Source: Pseudoscleropodium purum (Eukaryota; Streptophyta; Bryopsida; Hypnales; Brachytheciaceae). From it: DNA of 64,000 nucleotides. The notes below the pieces were generated by a model, which made no database searches, had not been told where the DNA came from, and worked only from the letters and a program-made list of their open reading frames with translations. This document shows positions 12,691-23,899 of this stretch, one piece after another (position 1 is the stretch's first letter; each line of letters begins with the position of its first letter). The position numbers and the translations under genes are program-made. Where the stretch lies: positions 48,040,243 through 48,104,242 of the forward strand of contig OZ017796.1 of NCBI GenBank assembly GCA_963969395.1, given 5' to 3'.

Positions 12691-14747
12691 TTTGGAAGGA
12701 CCAGGTTGGAAGCTTGAGGCCAAATTCACAAACTCATTTTTGAAATTCAATTGAATACAGAGCCAATTGAAGAAGAAAGGGCATACCTTGGAGAATGAAA
12801 ATTTGCTCTCTTACAAATTGCAACGTATGTACTCAAGCTTTAAAACACTCCCAACTTATCTAACAAGATACGAGAGTGCACACAAGTGCTATAAATTGTG
12901 AAGAAAAAGGCTTGACCCTTGAGAGAATATTTGACATTCCCACCACAAGCAAAGTCAACTAATAAAATAAAATAAAAAAAGGAAACAAGTGACTCAGAAG
13001 ACTCTTTAGAATTAGCCATATTAGCAAGGTAATAGAAAAGTTGAGTGAAGGAATATCTAGGCTTACAAAATTGGTAGCAATCATTTAAAAAAAATTTTAA
13101 AAAAATTCTTCAAGATTTGGATTCAGAAAGAATCACCAAAAATTAGGGACAAATGAAAAATGAAAAATTTATAGAAAATTAGCAAAGAAAGTCAAAAAGA
13201 AGTAGAAAGCATTGGAAGGCATATTCAAACTTATTTTTCAATACTCAAAAAATTGGAAAAAATAAAAGAAAATATAAAGATAATACATACAAATGATGGA
13301 AGAGAGCTTTACCAAATCAATGGAATTGGACGCACAAGCCATTTACAATGTGGAGGTAAGAGCTTCACTGGAAACCTTTTAGTGTATTTTTATTAATTAA
13401 CCATAGGTATTAAGATCATAGTTAGGAATTAGGGTCAAACCAATTAAGTCAATTAGGAATTATACTTAATAATAATAATCAAACAAGAAATTTCCATAGC
13501 TTCCAAACGAGATATTAAATAGAAAAACCCAAAAATATAGAAGTTACAAACCAATAGGTACTAATCCAATACGAAGTCTTTGAAGAATATTCTAATTTTG
13601 CAAAGATAGAATATTCTAAAAAATAATTTAGGCATCTTAAAGTATTTTTACTTCAAAAATTGGACAATTACTCAATAAATTAGATTTAAGACAAAGCTTC
13701 AATTAGGAAGAATTAAAGAATTCAATCAAAGTTGACCAAATACCATCAAATTCACAAATTAGCTAAAAGATAAAAAATAGAATTTTACCCATTAAATAAA
13801 ATCCATTTCCAATAATTAGAATACTTGTAATTGCAAGATGAAGTTTTGAATAGGGCAGGGAATAGGAATAGTGCCCAAACCTCATCTGTGAAAATCTCTT
13901 AGGAATTACAATAGAATTTCCAAATCTTTATCATTTTGGAAAGAATGCAAAAAACTCTACAATTTAGCTTAGGTACATTTTGCCTCTTTCACCTGGCCCC
14001 TTAACTTTCAAAGGACCAAATACTTTTATAATTATCACCAATTCATAACTTAGATAAAAAAAAAAAATTTTAAATAAGAATAGTGAAAAGCTCCATTGCT
14101 TGGAAGGCAGCTTGTTGCTATAGACCAACTCACTTACTTACCCATAGAAATTAGATCAATAGAACCTAGTTGTGCATGTTTGGTCTCAAAGGTGGAGATT
14201 AAAACATTCATAGTTGTCCACATCAAATGTATAATGGGTTTGCTATAATTAGAGAATGACTTCCAAATGATTGGCCATGTGACTGTCCATGTGAGATGTT
14301 CAATGGATTTGTCATAACTTTTTAATGACTTCTAAATGACTAGCCACTTCAGATGCAAGGGGGTAGCACTTTCTATGAGGCAATTGAGAAGCCATTTCCT
14401 TAACTAGAACTTTCTTTATCACTTGAATAAAAACAATTGGTCATCCACTTATACTTCATCATTAGTGATAATACATTTGCAGTCATTCACCAAAATGACT
14501 TGAAAAAACGATTCTAGGACCCCAAGTCACTTTCTAGTCAAATGTAGCCACAATAAATGTTTTGTAGTCGTTTTTTCTAATCATTTTTTTCCATCATTTT
14601 CTTGCAGTGTCCATGAAACCTTGCAACTTGATGAATTTATTTTGTTGCATTACAACAAATTTTGTTCAAATCTAATATGCATAGAACAAATACTACATAT
14701 TCAATACAATTTCAATACTCATGCAATACCAACAACAATTCAATATA
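12691..14747. other. AT-rich intergenic DNA
   Basis: No supportable gene. Near 14595-14610 a CTTGCAGTG end resembles the reverse of a CACTA-type terminus (CACTGCAAG), but I found no partner, so no element is called. Confidence 0.6.
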
Positions 14748-14966
14748 CACTATAAAAAAACCCACATTTTAAATGATGAGCTTTAATTTTTTTTAATGCA
14801 TTTCAATGAATGTCCAATGCAACAAATCCATGTTTTTATATCAACATTGATGTTATATTGTATGGTTCTATTGACATAAAAACATGGGTTTTTTGTATTG
14901 GATGTTCATTAAAATGCATTAAAAAATATTTAGGCTCATTACCTAAAACATGGGTTTCTTACAGTG
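14748..14966. mobile_element. foldback MITE with CACT...AGTG ends
   Basis: The left end CACTATAAAAAAACCCA and the reverse complement of the right end, CACTGTAAGAAACCCA, are close inverted repeats. The interior continues the inverted symmetry around 14860 (TAATGCATT versus AATGCATTA; CCATGTTTTTAT versus ATAAAAACATGG). It has no coding capacity. TA lies immediately outside both ends and may be the target duplication. The ends resemble CACTA transposons, but a 3-bp duplication is not evident, so the superfamily is uncertain. Confidence 0.75.
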
Positions 14967-16929
14967 TATATAAACATTATTAGAAGCTAGCATAAATGCT
15001 TTATATTAAAAATTTGGCATTTGATATGACTAACGCAATACAAATGATATAGATAAAATCATGGATAACAATACTAAGACTTGAATCAATGCAAAAATCT
15101 TTCTTATTATTGTATTATATCAAAAGCATTCAATTCAATACTAAAACATATTGCAATTTGTATTTGAAATATATAGTACTTTGTATTTTCAATACAAAAG
15201 CATGATTCTTAGTACAACCAATAATTGTATTTATTGTCTTAAGAAAATTTGGGATCAAAAGTACTCAATTAATGCTTAGATCAAGATCCTCTTGGGTATA
15301 GCCAAAATTACATTTAGGGGGAGGCATATCTACCAAATGCACTCTTTCTCTCCTACAAGTTATTTATTGAATTAGGTATAATAGACATTCATTTTGCTTT
15401 TCATTTTAGAAGACTTGTGATTGATTGGAAGTCAAAATAATGAGTTGCATGGAGGAAACTATATATTATCCAAAATAATGACATTGGGAAGATAAAATTT
15501 ATTTAGACCAAGCAATGCACTAAGTTACCTATACCCTGAAAGCTAAAATCCTCTAAAAAAAATATTTGAGCTCGGTTTCCATTATTATAAATATTGTAGC
15601 ATTTAATCTAAATCCAAAACAATTTTTTTTTTTGTATGAAAATTAAACTCATGAACAAATCATGTATGCTATTTTTTCATAAAGAGGTCTTGATTTCTTG
15701 CATTTTTTGCATTGCTTATCCTCCAAAAATGAATCAAAGCTTCTCAATATATAAAAACATATTATGTGTGTAGAAAAATTCAATTAATTTTGAATTTTTG
15801 TAAATTTTTTTGTTGCTTAGACTTAAATATAACATATTTATGAAGGCATAATGTTTGCTCTCATGTACCAATTGAAAATTAAAAATGATCTCTCTACAAA
15901 ACTAATACATTCCTACACCTTCACACAAGTTTCAAAAAATCATAATAAAAATTTACATCAAAAGAACCTAACTAAAATCTTAAAAAGTTTATTTTGAGAC
16001 AATGATCTTTTAGAGGTCAACTATGAGTACATTAGCAAATAGTTATCAAAATAATATGTTTTTTGTAAGAATATTTTGGGATTTCAAGGTAATCAAGATG
16101 CTTAAAATTGTAATGATCATATTAGATAATGATAAAATAGGCCAAATTAACTTCACATCAATTTCAACCTCATTTTTTGTTGACATGACTATAAATCTTT
16201 TTATATGGTTATTCTTGATAGCCACATTTGATTTGCCAAAACTTAGTCCATAAATATAAGTTATCCATGGATTGACTTTTGGTTGACTATCAAGAATTGA
16301 CACCCTCATTTTTCCTTTTTGACCTTGTCAAAACACAAAAATTTATTATTTACTACAAATGAAGTTATCAAATTTGAAGAGTTGAATTTACATTTGGAAT
16401 TAGAGACTTTTAATTAGCTAGATGAAATGAAAAGTACTAAACTAAATACTAAAAAATAGAAAACAATCTTTTACTTTTATCCTTAGCTTAGACACAAAGG
16501 GGTAATTGATTCCCTTAGGCCCTCACTAGCTAATATACATCTACCATGGACTATAATAATTTCGTATTATTTTCAACATGATTTTTATTAGTTTAAACAA
16601 AATTTTAGTACAAAATTTTTAAAAAACTAAGTTTGTCCTTAGTGGATTGGTATTAGACAAACAACTACACTATTAGAAGCTTGTCTCTATACCCTAAATC
16701 CTCTATTGGTGTACTTTTTCAATAAAAAGTTCTTCAATCTACCACATGAAGAGATATGGCAATGATAATTTGTTTTGTGGGAACAACATGTACTTGTCCA
16801 ACTTACAATCTCTCACACTAATAAGACATTGGTGTGCAATGCATTGCATAGAACCTATCAAATTGACAAGATGTTACAAAGACTCCTTGAATGAAATTTG
16901 CTACATTAATCTTTAAAAGACCATGGCAT
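14967..16929. other. AT-rich intergenic DNA
   Basis: Only short, composition-driven open frames; no repeat structure that I can delimit. Confidence 0.6.
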
Positions 16930-16937
16930 TTTTTGAG

Positions 16938-17234
16938 CATGGTTGCCATAACGGGCGAGTTAGGGTCATCGGACAGGACGGACGGACGGTTTGGATGGCT
17001 TTAATTTTGTAACTTGTGCAATTTTGCGGAATGACACGACACCTCGTCCGCGCCCTAACGATCCTGTCTGCGCCTTGACGATCTTGTCCGCACCTAGCAT
17101 GTTCCTTAATCCACATGGCATCCACGTGGCCTATTTTTCCGTTATCAGAAAGTCAACTATGTGTTGACTGTATCGGACGGGCGGGACCTCTAACGGACGG
17201 GCGAACCGGACGTCCATCCACTATGACAACCATG
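16938..17234. mobile_element. non-autonomous hAT element (297 bp)
   Basis: The termini CATGGTTGCCATA and, inverted, CATGGTTGTCATA match at 12 of 13 positions. The flanking octamers TTTTTGAG (16930-16937) and CTTTTGAG (17235-17242) match at 7 of 8, the 8-bp duplication expected for hAT. The interior is GC-rich with repeated GGACGG, CGGACGGGCG and GTCCGC words in both orientations, like the ends of the hAT element at 2.5-6.8 kb. The terminus CATGGTTGCC also resembles that element's CAGGGTTGAC. It probably moved using a related transposase. It has no coding potential. Confidence 0.85.
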
Positions 17235-19080
17235 CTTTTGAGCAAAATTTGTGAAAGAAATAGCCACTTTCTAATGTAGTAAGAAAAAAAATGAAAAACA
17301 AAGTTTTTTTCAAAATTTAGTTGTACAAATTTGTGTTAGACTACTATAGGTTTGGAATGTGTAGAAAAAATTAGACAAGCTTTGACGACATGGATTTAAA
17401 GAGTGATCATAACTTTTGAAGTAAGAAGAATTTTTTTCCCAACCTTGCCCAACAAAGTCAACAAGCTTTAACTTCTTCCTAGAATTGAAGATTTTATATT
17501 GCACATGGACATCTTTTTTAATTTGTATTTTGTTTAATATATGTTACATATCTAAAAAAATTCAAAAGTAGAAGAAGAATTTTGAACATGCAATCCTAGC
17601 TATCCAAAAGATTTAGGGCAGCATAGCTTTTGATTAAGGTACTTGATTGGAAAAAAAATGATACCAAAGAGGAATATATTCACACCTTTTGACAAAGTTT
17701 CATGAACATCCAACCCAAATTCACTTTTATGCATAGCCATTGGTACCCTCTTGCATACATTGAACAATCACTTGGTCCTTTAGGAATTAATCATGTCATG
17801 TGATTGCTTTAAAGATGCTCTAAGTAAGGCATGATTTTCACCAAGCCCAAACCTTTTGACTACATATTTGAATTGTCAAAGTAGCAATTGGTCAAGAAAT
17901 GGGTAGTGGTCCAAATTGGATTTACACTTTCAATAGGCTAAAGGCCCATGCAATTTTTCATGGACAAGAAATCCAATTGAAATCTTATTCATTTGGCTAA
18001 TGTACGTAATGTTATAATTCATATTCAAGGAGTGTTTTGCTTGTCCACCTCTTCTAGATAAGCCTAAAGGATTCCTAGGAGATCAATCATAGATTTTATC
18101 TATTTCATTTATCTTCTTGTTTACAATCTCAAATCTAATAATAAAATAGAAACAATTCAACTATAGTTTCCTTTGGACTTACACCTAGACTCTTGTAAAA
18201 TGTCATCACTGTTTTTTGTTTTGGACTTCCACCTCCAATGGTAAAGTAGGATACATTTGAGTGCATGTAGTCTTTTGGTTTGGCCTTGTATAAATTGAAG
18301 TTGTCTCTTAGGATCATTGCAAGAAACACTTTTCCTATTTTCCTTTACAATTGGAGCAATGTTGATATCATTTGCTATAACTTTTGAAGCATAAGTATTC
18401 TGAATATGAAATTTTTATTAAAAAATATCTAACTTGGTATTAATCAAATCCCTTATTAGTTAGAAATTTCAAAAAGTCATCTTATATTTAAAAGTCAATT
18501 TTGTTAATTTGTCATACCTAGATTTTTAAGGTTTTTTACTACATTTGGTGTACCTAAATTGAATGATCTGGAGTTGAAATTTTGTTGGTCTATTTCCACA
18601 CTAGGTAGGCATATACCTAATAAGGAAAATTAAAAAAAAAAAAATTTATGTCATCTAGGTCGATGCAAATAGTACTTCCTTACATGAATACTTCTAAACA
18701 TAGAACTATTGAAGATGATGTCAACCTCATTATTTTGGTGAAATTTGATCACCGTCAAAACCTGACAAATGGCCAAATTTAAGGGCAGGGGTTGTTCATG
18801 ATTTTTTATTTTTTATTAATTTATAACGAATTGTTTCTATTTTCTATGACAATTTTTCTTTTTCTTTTCCCATAGTGCTATTTCAGTATTTGCAAATAGT
18901 TCATAGTATTTGCAATGGTACTTACTTTTGGCCATTGATTTTTAGAATCAACAGCTGAGATTAATCCACTAAATAGTACTCTAGGGCTAAAATGCAAATT
19001 TTGCCTAAAAACTACAAAAAATGAAAGGTGTTTCTTGCAATAACCCTTTATGGGCATATACTTAAGAGATACATGCAGGT
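17235..19080. other. AT-rich intergenic DNA with dispersed repeat
   Basis: No gene. The segment about 17620-17730 resembles 35290-35410 in word order (ATAGCTTTTGAT, then TTGGAAAAAAAAT, then TTTCATGAACATCCAACC), so a diverged dispersed repeat is present. Confidence 0.5.
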
Positions 19081-19164
19081 GTTAGAATTATAATTGGCTT
19101 TAGAATTCCAAGGGCTACGTGACGCTTAGTACAATAACACCTTTTGCATTGCATTTCTGCACAA

Positions 19165-19290
19165 TCTACATCCCCATATAAATTGGCGTTGAGAAAGCTA
19201 CTCAAATTTTCTTCAATGGCTTCTATCTATGCAAAGCCTCTGCCTTTTCTTTCCAGACTCAACAAACCGCAGCCTACATTGAGCTTGAAT
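19165..19290 (+). pseudogene. gene-like fragment: TATA box and short N-terminal exon
   Basis: A local rise in GC contains CATATAAATT (about 19176), then an ATG at 19216 opening 25 codons (MASIYAKPLPFLSRLNKPQP...) that end in TGA at 19291. Ser/Lys/Arg/Pro-rich starts of this sort resemble organellar transit peptides. The following 80 bases are also GC-richer and could be further relic coding sequence, but I see no recognisable domain. It may be a captured or abandoned first exon, or chance. The product is unknown. Confidence 0.3.
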
Positions 19291-19598
19291 GAATGATCAC
19301 CCTCGCCTTTGTTGCCTTCTTCAAGCGTCCTCGGCAATCTCTGGCAGTGGAAGCATTTTCTTTGCTATTAATGAACAGTTGCAGTCATTCCCATTGATAT
19401 TTCCATATAGGGAATATTCCAATATTCCCTAATTGGTAACTGGTCGGAGAGGTTTTGAAACTAGTAGACTACATATGTCACCAAGTTCAATGCATGTTTT
19501 ACAACTATATTATGATATATTCATCCAGAAATGAGAATAATTTAAATTAGGTTTCAGATTTTGGATTTCGTTTTTAATTGGCGAGTCAGTTCGTTGGC

Positions 19599-19792
19599 AA
19601 TGTAAATTAATTATGCAAAATACTAAAAAAATCATGATCCCACTTTTGTTCCGTTACACTTTGAACAAGAACAATGTAACCATGAGGCTCTGTCCAATGT
19701 ATATTAATTATCCAAAATACTAAAAAAAATCATGATCCACTTTTGTTATGTTACACTTTGAACAAGACCAGTGCATCCATGAGGCTCTGTCC
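19599..19792. repeat. 97-bp tandem duplication
   Basis: 19599-19695 and 19696-19792 are directly adjacent copies of 97 bases each, beginning AATGTA(A/T)ATTAATTAT and ending ATGAGGCTCTGTCC. A handful of differences separate them, so the duplication is not very recent. Confidence 0.9.
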
Positions 19793-22242
19793 CTACATGG
19801 CCCCACTCTAATTAATATCTACCCGCATTATGCAGCATAAATGCAATTGCAAATAGGGTTTGGAAACTATTCCGAAATTAGACTTGATGCTATAGTCTCT
19901 ATCAAAAGGACAAAGACAATAAAAATATGGTAGAATTACCCATAGTCAATCATTTAGTGATTTTTTGCATAACCTAGAGCAATAGAAGGCAATGTAATTT
20001 TTTTGCTCTATAGAAAAATAGAAATAATGGACATTGTAAATTTTTTGTTATTTTTTCCTTGAATCAAAATCACTACTAGTATGAGTTTTAACCCCTAAAG
20101 TCCCATTGTCCCCTCAAGGGACAAATCAAATTTGGACAGGGTTCTTGTGACCTCAATTTTTGATGAATTGTTTTGAAACTTTCCTGTAAGATAGAAAAAC
20201 TGATTATCTACGTGGGAATATAATTTTTATTTCAATTAGTGCCTGGGAGCAAAAGTTATACAACAAAAAGCCTAAAATTGAACTCAGTGGGCAGCACAAA
20301 AAAATTGCAAAAAATCAAAAAAAAATTTAAGTTTCTTTCTCCTAAAATATTTTATTTTTGTCTACATGCAAAGCTTTGATTCATTCTATTTGGACTAATA
20401 ATGAGAAAGTTAAGGACAATCTTGTTTTGGAGGCAATTTCAGCATCTTCTTGAAAAAATAACTTGTAGGATTCATTTCTGAATGCAATTTTCACAATTTT
20501 TCACAATTTTTTTTTGAGAATGTTGTATTTTCTTGCTAAAAAAATCTCACCATTGGGATTACTATCTTTCAATCCCATCTTGGAGTTATTAATGATTTAG
20601 TTTTTTTCCAATCTTAGACCTACTTCTACTTAGTATTTTTTTAAAGAATGAAAATCAAGTGTTTTTCTTTTGAATTTTTTTTCCAAGACTTTCAACTCAA
20701 TTCTTCAACATAAAAATTTTTAAGTTCAAAGTTCGTAGTGCAAAAAATTTCTATAAGGTAAACCTGCCTATGACAGGCAAATCACCCATGACAGGCACCT
20801 AGGGAACTCCCCCATTACAATCTTTCATCAACCCATGAGAAACTTTTTCTTAAAAATAGAATTAAGACTACATTAGGTAGATTTTTAGTTGTCATCAAAG
20901 CCTTGGAATATGGTTATGGAGTTATTAATAACTGTGATAGAACATTGACACCTTTCTAGTATAAACTGTTAGTAAAAAGTTATTTTTTAATTTCTTTATG
21001 TCATATCCATGTTAGGAAATCTTGTAACCATGTTAAAGAATGTTATGACTGCTTTGGGTGGTAAGATGACCATCATGGAAACACTTTTCTGCTAATTTGG
21101 GGTAGTCTACAGACTTTTTTGGGCAAACTGGACAGCAAACTTTGAAAATTCACAAAAAATTCATATTTTGTCGAAAAAATAAAATTCTAGTTGCTTCCTT
21201 CATTTCTCACATTTGTCTTTGTACAAAAAAAAATCAGATTTTTTTTGTCAATGGAAATAGGACAGATCAGCCATTCTGCCTGTCATAGGCAGGCTTACCT
21301 TAATTGGAGGTTAAAGTCATCTGAAATTGCAATCCAATGTTCACAAAAACTTCCTTTTTCAACTTTGAATGCTAATATCTTCGAGTCTATATGGTCAAAC
21401 TTCTTGAAATTTTACCACATGAGCTAAGACAAGTGAAGTACAAGATCCTACAGTTAGATTGTAAAAAAGTGATTTTTTTTGTTTTCTTGGATGAATGTAG
21501 CAAAAATGGCAGTTTTGAATGTTTTTTGACAGAAAAATGGCCTTCTGACTATAGGGGTTAAAAGCCAAAAGTTGGTTTAAATCCATACCCAATGTCAACA
21601 TTCTTCTAATTATTCTGATCATTCTTTAAATGTTTTTTTAGGCATGTAGAAGATTGTTTTAGGGTTGTTTCCAAAGTTGTTAATCAAACACTTCTGATTA
21701 TAATATTAAATAGTGATAAATATAAAATAATTTTTTAATAATTAAAATTTTAAATGAATAATCTTATTTGATGTGGTAATCATCTAACCACATCACATTG
21801 CTAATGTGGCAATGTTCCCATATTCCTTGTTGTCAAGGAATTTGTAGTCTTCTTGAGGCCTCATAAAACATCAAATACATCCATTTAAAATTGATTAAGT
21901 AGGCCATAAAAAGCAAAGTATGGATAGGTTCTTCTTCCTTGACAATTAGCATCACACATATAGTAACAAGGTGGACATTAATGTATATGATTTGTAGTTA
22001 GTATCATACACTCCAAATATGGTAGAATCACCCATTCCAAACCAAGGAGCCATACCCAACATGTAGGGTGTAGTTATTTCCAACCAACTAAAGGCTAAAA
22101 CAAATTTCCAATTGAAGCTTAGAATGTGTTGTTTTCTTCTTTTTAAGGTTGGAACTAATATGTTCAAGACACGTGTCCCTAAGTAGTAATTAAGCAAGAA
22201 AGTAGGAAGTAGTGAGCAAAAAATAGTTCTTGCCTTTTTCAA

Positions 22243-22244
<2 letters not shown>
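19793..22244. other. AT-rich repeats, no gene
   Basis: The part at about 20215-20420 matches 34300-34500 in order (ATTTTTATTTCAATT, GGAGCAAAA, TTATAC, then GCTTT.ATTCATT), so a diverged dispersed repeat is present in both. CCTGCCTATGACAGGC at 20765 and GCCTGTCATAGGCAGG at 21279 are inverted copies of one word about 500 bases apart. No coding region is supported. Confidence 0.55.

Positions 22245-22298
<54 letters not shown>
22245..22298. repeat. (AT)n microsatellite
   Basis: A pure alternating AT run of about 54 bases; its reading as Ile-Tyr repeats on either strand is meaningless. Confidence 0.95.
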
Positions 22299-22300
<2 letters not shown>

Positions 22301-23899
22301 CCTAATTTACAAAACATCTTTTTCTAATTGGGTGCCTAGATCATACATGATGTGATCTTCAAAATATCACATTACTATTGCTCTTTAGTATTTTCTAATC
22401 ATCACTAATAAATCTGAGAATTTTATGACTTACAGAAAATTTGTGACTTGATCTCAAAAATTAAAACAAGAAATTTTCACTTACACATGTAGGTAAAATT
22501 GGCAAATAGAGTACAAAGTATTTTAATGCCTAATTGATTAATCTTGAACTTTAATGCCTTTGGATGTTTTCATAGTATACATATCAAAATTCCTCATACC
22601 TATAGGTTGGATCAAAATTGTAAACTAAATTTTTTTCAATTTTAACACTTAAAAAATTTGTTGTATATATAGGCTTTACAAAATATTCATTGATTTTTTC
22701 TTGGATTTTATTTGTATCCAAAACTTGATAATTTTTAAAACTAGGAAACCTTCCAAATGGAGTCTTTTTGTAGCATGTCACACTTACTAGTGTATAGTAT
22801 ATAAATGCAATTAAAAAAGCATATTTGCTTTCATAATTCAGGGATAATAAAAACTCTCATCCACAATTGAAGGAAAATGAACTATTTTATCAATTCAAAG
22901 TATTAAAATTCTTTTTAAGTATTTTCCAAATAATTAAACATGAAACGATTCTAGAAGTGTTTAAAGTCCTTCAAATTTTAACTTAGATTATTCAACTAGT
23001 CAAAGTTAGAAGTAAACTAAAAATGTAAAGACCATGTATAAGAAACTCATCATGTATACATTTTTCCTATTTCTTTGTGATTTAGTTCACATTTAATTTC
23101 TATCTACAAGCTAATTTGAAATAAATTTTGAAAGAAGGTTTCAATCACTATATTTTATTCAATTTGAAATAAAAGGTGTAGCTTATGTAAACATCAAAAT
23201 TTTGAGAAGTGAATATACATGTTATAATTTCATTAGAATTCATTACAAAACTATCTTCAAAATGATGATTTTTGTAATAAGTTCTCTATGTGCATTAAAA
23301 ATCCAGTCAATGTTCCAGTCACTTGAATACTGGTAGCATGAAAACAACACTTCCTAATTTTCTCCAGTGCGTTTAGAACAGTCATGATTACAATTGGGTT
23401 CCCATAGGACACTTAACCATGAAGTATTAAGGGAAAAATGCCGCTAGTCTGAATCCTAGGCAAAATCCACTAATTCCACATCACCAGACATTCTCATTTT
23501 CTTCCGAAAGAAACTCCATTTGCAAATGAGTACATTGAAAGGTTAATGCACACTTTATAATTCAATATGCCAATCAATCTACAGATATGTTACACAAAAC
23601 ATAAGAAAAGGCATTCAAAAACAGGTTATAGAGCTTCAAATGATGCCGCCTGTTGAAGTCTAGACAGATTGGTGGTAATTGCCTAGACATCTTGAGAAAA
23701 TACAACTACGAGAACTGATTGATACTGTTGCTTGTATTTGGAGATTTAAACATAGGAGCAAAGCACTGGCCCCACAAGCCAACAAAAACGTTATTGAAGA
23801 TGTTTCTCTTTGCCCAAATGACCGAACAAACTGTGCTAACCAACTTTGTTTGGTTGAAATAAAGAATGATCTGTAGTTGCAGGAATAGTTTCAAAGGTA
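22299..23899. other. AT-rich DNA and 3' flank of the SPARK gene
   Basis: No gene up to about 23350. From there composition becomes less AT-rich, as expected for the 3' untranslated region of the gene ending at 23900 on the - strand. I did not find a clear AATAAA on that strand close to the stop, so the transcript end is unknown. Confidence 0.5.
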
